This document shows positions 29,851 through 30,811 of a stretch of DNA of 30,811 bases, one piece after another. Below the pieces are notes generated by a model. It searched no databases, had not been told where the DNA came from, and saw nothing but the letters and a program-made list of their open reading frames with translations. Position numbers and translations under genes: made by a program. The stretch is taken from the IMG/VR virus record IMGVR_UViG_3300025132_000019, positions 1 to 30,811 of that record; one strand, given 5' to 3'. Origin of the DNA: a virus. Within the stretch, counting starts at the first letter, position 1; each line of letters starts with the position of its first letter.

Positions 29851-29989
29851 TGTTAATCCATTTACTTATAGTATATCCTATTGTACAGATTAATAAAATT
29901 ATTTTTAACCCTAATTCAATTTCTGTCATAGTTAAGGCTAAGACTAGTGTGTTTATTATATATATTTTCAAATCTGTAGTATCAAACAT
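29834..29989 (-). CDS. Small two-TM membrane protein, 51 aa
   Basis: A 51-aa ORF starting MFDTTDLKIYIINTL, with two hydrophobic stretches (IYIINTLVLALTM and IILLICTIGYTI) and a basic C-terminus (KWINNEKNR). It overlaps the amidase start by 17 nt, and its ATG shares a base with the upstream stop. A two-TM 51-aa protein adjacent to an amidase could be a small holin or antiholin; the 3-TM holin nearby makes the division of roles uncertain. Confidence 0.62.
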   Translation of the reverse strand: MFDTTDLKIYIINTLVLALTMTEIELGLKIILLICTIGYTISKWINNEKNR

Positions 29990-30219
29990 TATTCTTCTTT
30001 TATAACCTCATAAGAGCCGTCTTTTAAGTCTACGTTAATTTTTCCGTATGACTCCTCTAACTCTTCTTTAGTCTTTTTTTGCTCTAGGTCTATAGAGTAT
30101 ATAGCTTGTTGTAATAAGAAAACCTGGTATTGGTGATCTCCTATTCTAAGCTTTAACTCTGCTTTACCATTTTCTTGTTTTTGTAGTAACTCTAATTCTT
30201 CTTTTTTAATTTTTGACAT
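29989..30219 (-). CDS. Hypothetical coiled-coil protein, 76 aa
   Basis: A 76-aa charged protein starting MSKIKKEELELLQKQENG, helical with a central GDHQYQVFLLQQAIYSIDLEQ segment and a Lys/Glu-rich helix, ending INVDLKDGSYEVIKEE. Proteins of this type are common just upstream of lysis genes in Bacteroidota phages, but I know no function. Its stop overlaps the next gene's ATG by one base. Confidence 0.62.
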   Translation of the reverse strand: MSKIKKEELELLQKQENGKAELKLRIGDHQYQVFLLQQAIYSIDLEQKKTKEELEESYGKINVDLKDGSYEVIKEE

Positions 30220-30251
30220 TTTATTAAATTTTTAGTGAATAGTAAATATAA

Positions 30252-30476
30252 TTATTTTTTACTTTTCTTTACTACTTTTTTAGTTGACCATAACTCGTTA
30301 GTCAATTCTGTTAATTCCCATTTCTCAGCTTTTACTTTGTCTCCAGGCTCAATTAAATCTTGGCCTTCCGAATAATTAACTGTTATGTTTCCGTCCATAG
30401 TATGGTTTGAATACCATATTTTAACTTTGTTGTCCATAAGAATTTCTATTTGTTCTATTTTTTGTATTATTTCCAT
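30252..30476 (-). CDS. Hypothetical protein, 74 aa
   Basis: A 74-aa soluble protein with a helical start (MEIIQKIEQIEILMDNKV), a small beta section (KIWYSNHTMDGNITVNY) and a very basic C-terminus (KKVVKKSKK) that could bind nucleic acid. It lies between the tiny post-fibre gene and the coiled-coil gene. Function unknown. Confidence 0.58.
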   Translation of the reverse strand: MEIIQKIEQIEILMDNKVKIWYSNHTMDGNITVNYSEGQDLIEPGDKVKAEKWELTELTNELWSTKKVVKKSKK

Positions 30477-30480
30477 AGTA

Positions 30481-30594
30481 TTAAGTATCTAAACATTCTG
30501 GTTGTGAATCTATTTTTATAGTATCTAAGTTACTGCTATCTCCAAAATTTGAACTACAGTATATTTTTCCCCAATTTATAGTATTATATGCCAT
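30481..30594 (-). CDS. Small protein following the fibre, 37 aa
   Basis: A 37-aa ORF whose ATG lies 2 nt after the fibre stop. It starts MAYNTINWGKIYCSS and ends with DSQPECLDT; two Cys are present. Its immediate spacing after the fibre and before another small gene suggests co-translation. The MAYNTINWGKIYCSS-like start recurs beside tail genes of related phages, to my recollection, but the function is unknown. Confidence 0.6.
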   Translation of the reverse strand: MAYNTINWGKIYCSSNFGDSSNLDTIKIDSQPECLDT

Positions 30595-30595
30595 A

Positions 30596-30811
30596 TTATT
30601 TACATTTACATTCTTGTTTTAATAAATCAACTTCTGCTTTTAATTCTTGTATTGCTTTTACTAATACAGGAACTATTTTAGAATAATCTACAGATTGCAT
30701 TTCTTTTGCATTTTTTTCTCCGTCAACTGCTTGAGGTAAAACTTCTTCAAGTTCGTGAGCAAGAACACCATAAGAGCGTGAATCATCTACTTTCCATTTA
30801 AAGTCATAAAC
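30596..30811 (-). CDS. Tail fibre, C-terminal end (S74 chaperone), 3' part of the gene at 1-4077
   Basis: The final 71 codons plus stop of the fibre, of which the first 33 codons (30713-30811) duplicate bases 1-99. It holds the core of the S74 domain: VYDFKWKVDDSRSYG, VLAHELEEVLPQAVDGEK, and a terminal helix (VPVLVKAIQELKAEVDLL) ending CKCK. The chaperone domain trimerises the fibre before its own release. In a linear annotation this must be joined to the left-end CDS. Confidence 0.9.
   Translation of the reverse strand, partial: VYDFKWKVDDSRSYGVLAHELEEVLPQAVDGEKNAKEMQSVDYSKIVPVLVKAIQELKAEVDLLKQECKCK
30713..30811. repeat. Terminal direct repeat, right copy (contig circularity)
   Basis: This is identical to bases 1-99 and continues the fibre gene in frame; the unit genome length is therefore 30,712 bp. 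See the left copy for why this is read as an assembly overlap. Confidence 0.95.

Noticed and set aside
1-30811. Integrase, lysogeny repressor, tRNA genes or tail sheath
   Set aside because: I looked for tyrosine/serine recombinase motifs, CI-like repressors, cloverleaf-like GTTCRA stretches and a sheath-sized protein next to the tail tube, and found none I could support.

Overview
The window is a complete, unidirectionally organised tailed-phage genome assembled from a circular or circularly permuted molecule. Bases 1-99 are repeated exactly at 30713-30811, so the unit genome is about 30,712 bp. Joining the ends restores one open reading frame (the tail fibre) that the contig ends cut in two. 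Every gene I can support is on the minus strand, so transcription runs from high to low coordinates. The DNA is AT-rich (roughly 30% G+C by eye), genes are tightly packed with many ATGA start/stop overlaps, leaders are A/T-rich rather than Shine-Dalgarno-like, and one promoter fits the Bacteroidota TTTG/TAnnTTTG pattern. With the character of the tail, head and lysis proteins, this points to a phage of a Bacteroidota host, probably Flavobacteriia, possibly aquatic. Host and habitat are inference. I see no integrase, tail sheath, DNA polymerase, tRNA, rRNA or CRISPR array. A tape measure with no sheath suggests a siphovirus-like particle with a shortish tail.

Layout in transcription order. (1) 28132-21934, early/replication: NinG-like nuclease, small coiled coil, OB-like protein and partner with an SSB-like DLPF tail, DnaB-type helicase core, sigma-like protein, several small proteins, two PD-(D/E)XK-like nucleases (one RecE-like), a C5 cytosine methyltransferase and a DnaA domain-IV-like protein. 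(2) 21900-20375, small and large terminase. (3) 20330-19207, a moron-like cassette of five small genes ending in a terminator. (4) 19121-12256, tail module: assembly chaperone with a -1 frameshift extension, two neck/completion proteins, two large tail-tip/baseplate-like proteins, a 50-aa protein and the tape measure. (5) 12222-7152, head module: XkdF-type protease, small proteins, three tandem paralogues, scaffold, decoration-like protein, major capsid protein, then the putative tail tube. (6) 7043-4055: unknown 139-aa protein, portal with Cys/His-rich C-terminal extension, head-tail adaptor. (7) 4077-1 joined to 30712-30596: 1,397-aa fibre ending in an S74 autoproteolytic chaperone. (8) 30594-28236: small proteins and lysis cassette (amidase, thioredoxin-like secreted protein, several small membrane proteins, 3-TM holin).

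The gene order is unusual. The portal lies after the capsid and far from the terminase, the putative tail tube is split from the tail module, and the tail-tip genes precede the tape measure. Regulatory structure is visible. There are intrinsic terminators at 7105-7125, about 7698-7736, 19156-19184, 26781-26809 and 27655-27691. A 14-bp motif (minus strand ACGTTATATWAGTA) lies directly before terS, the tail chaperone and the protease, with a degenerate copy before the 139-aa/portal unit. Since the phage encodes a sigma-like protein, this could be a phage-specific late promoter. Three near-palindromic 15-mers at 28183-28230 sit between the lysis and early regions and look like operators or iterons.
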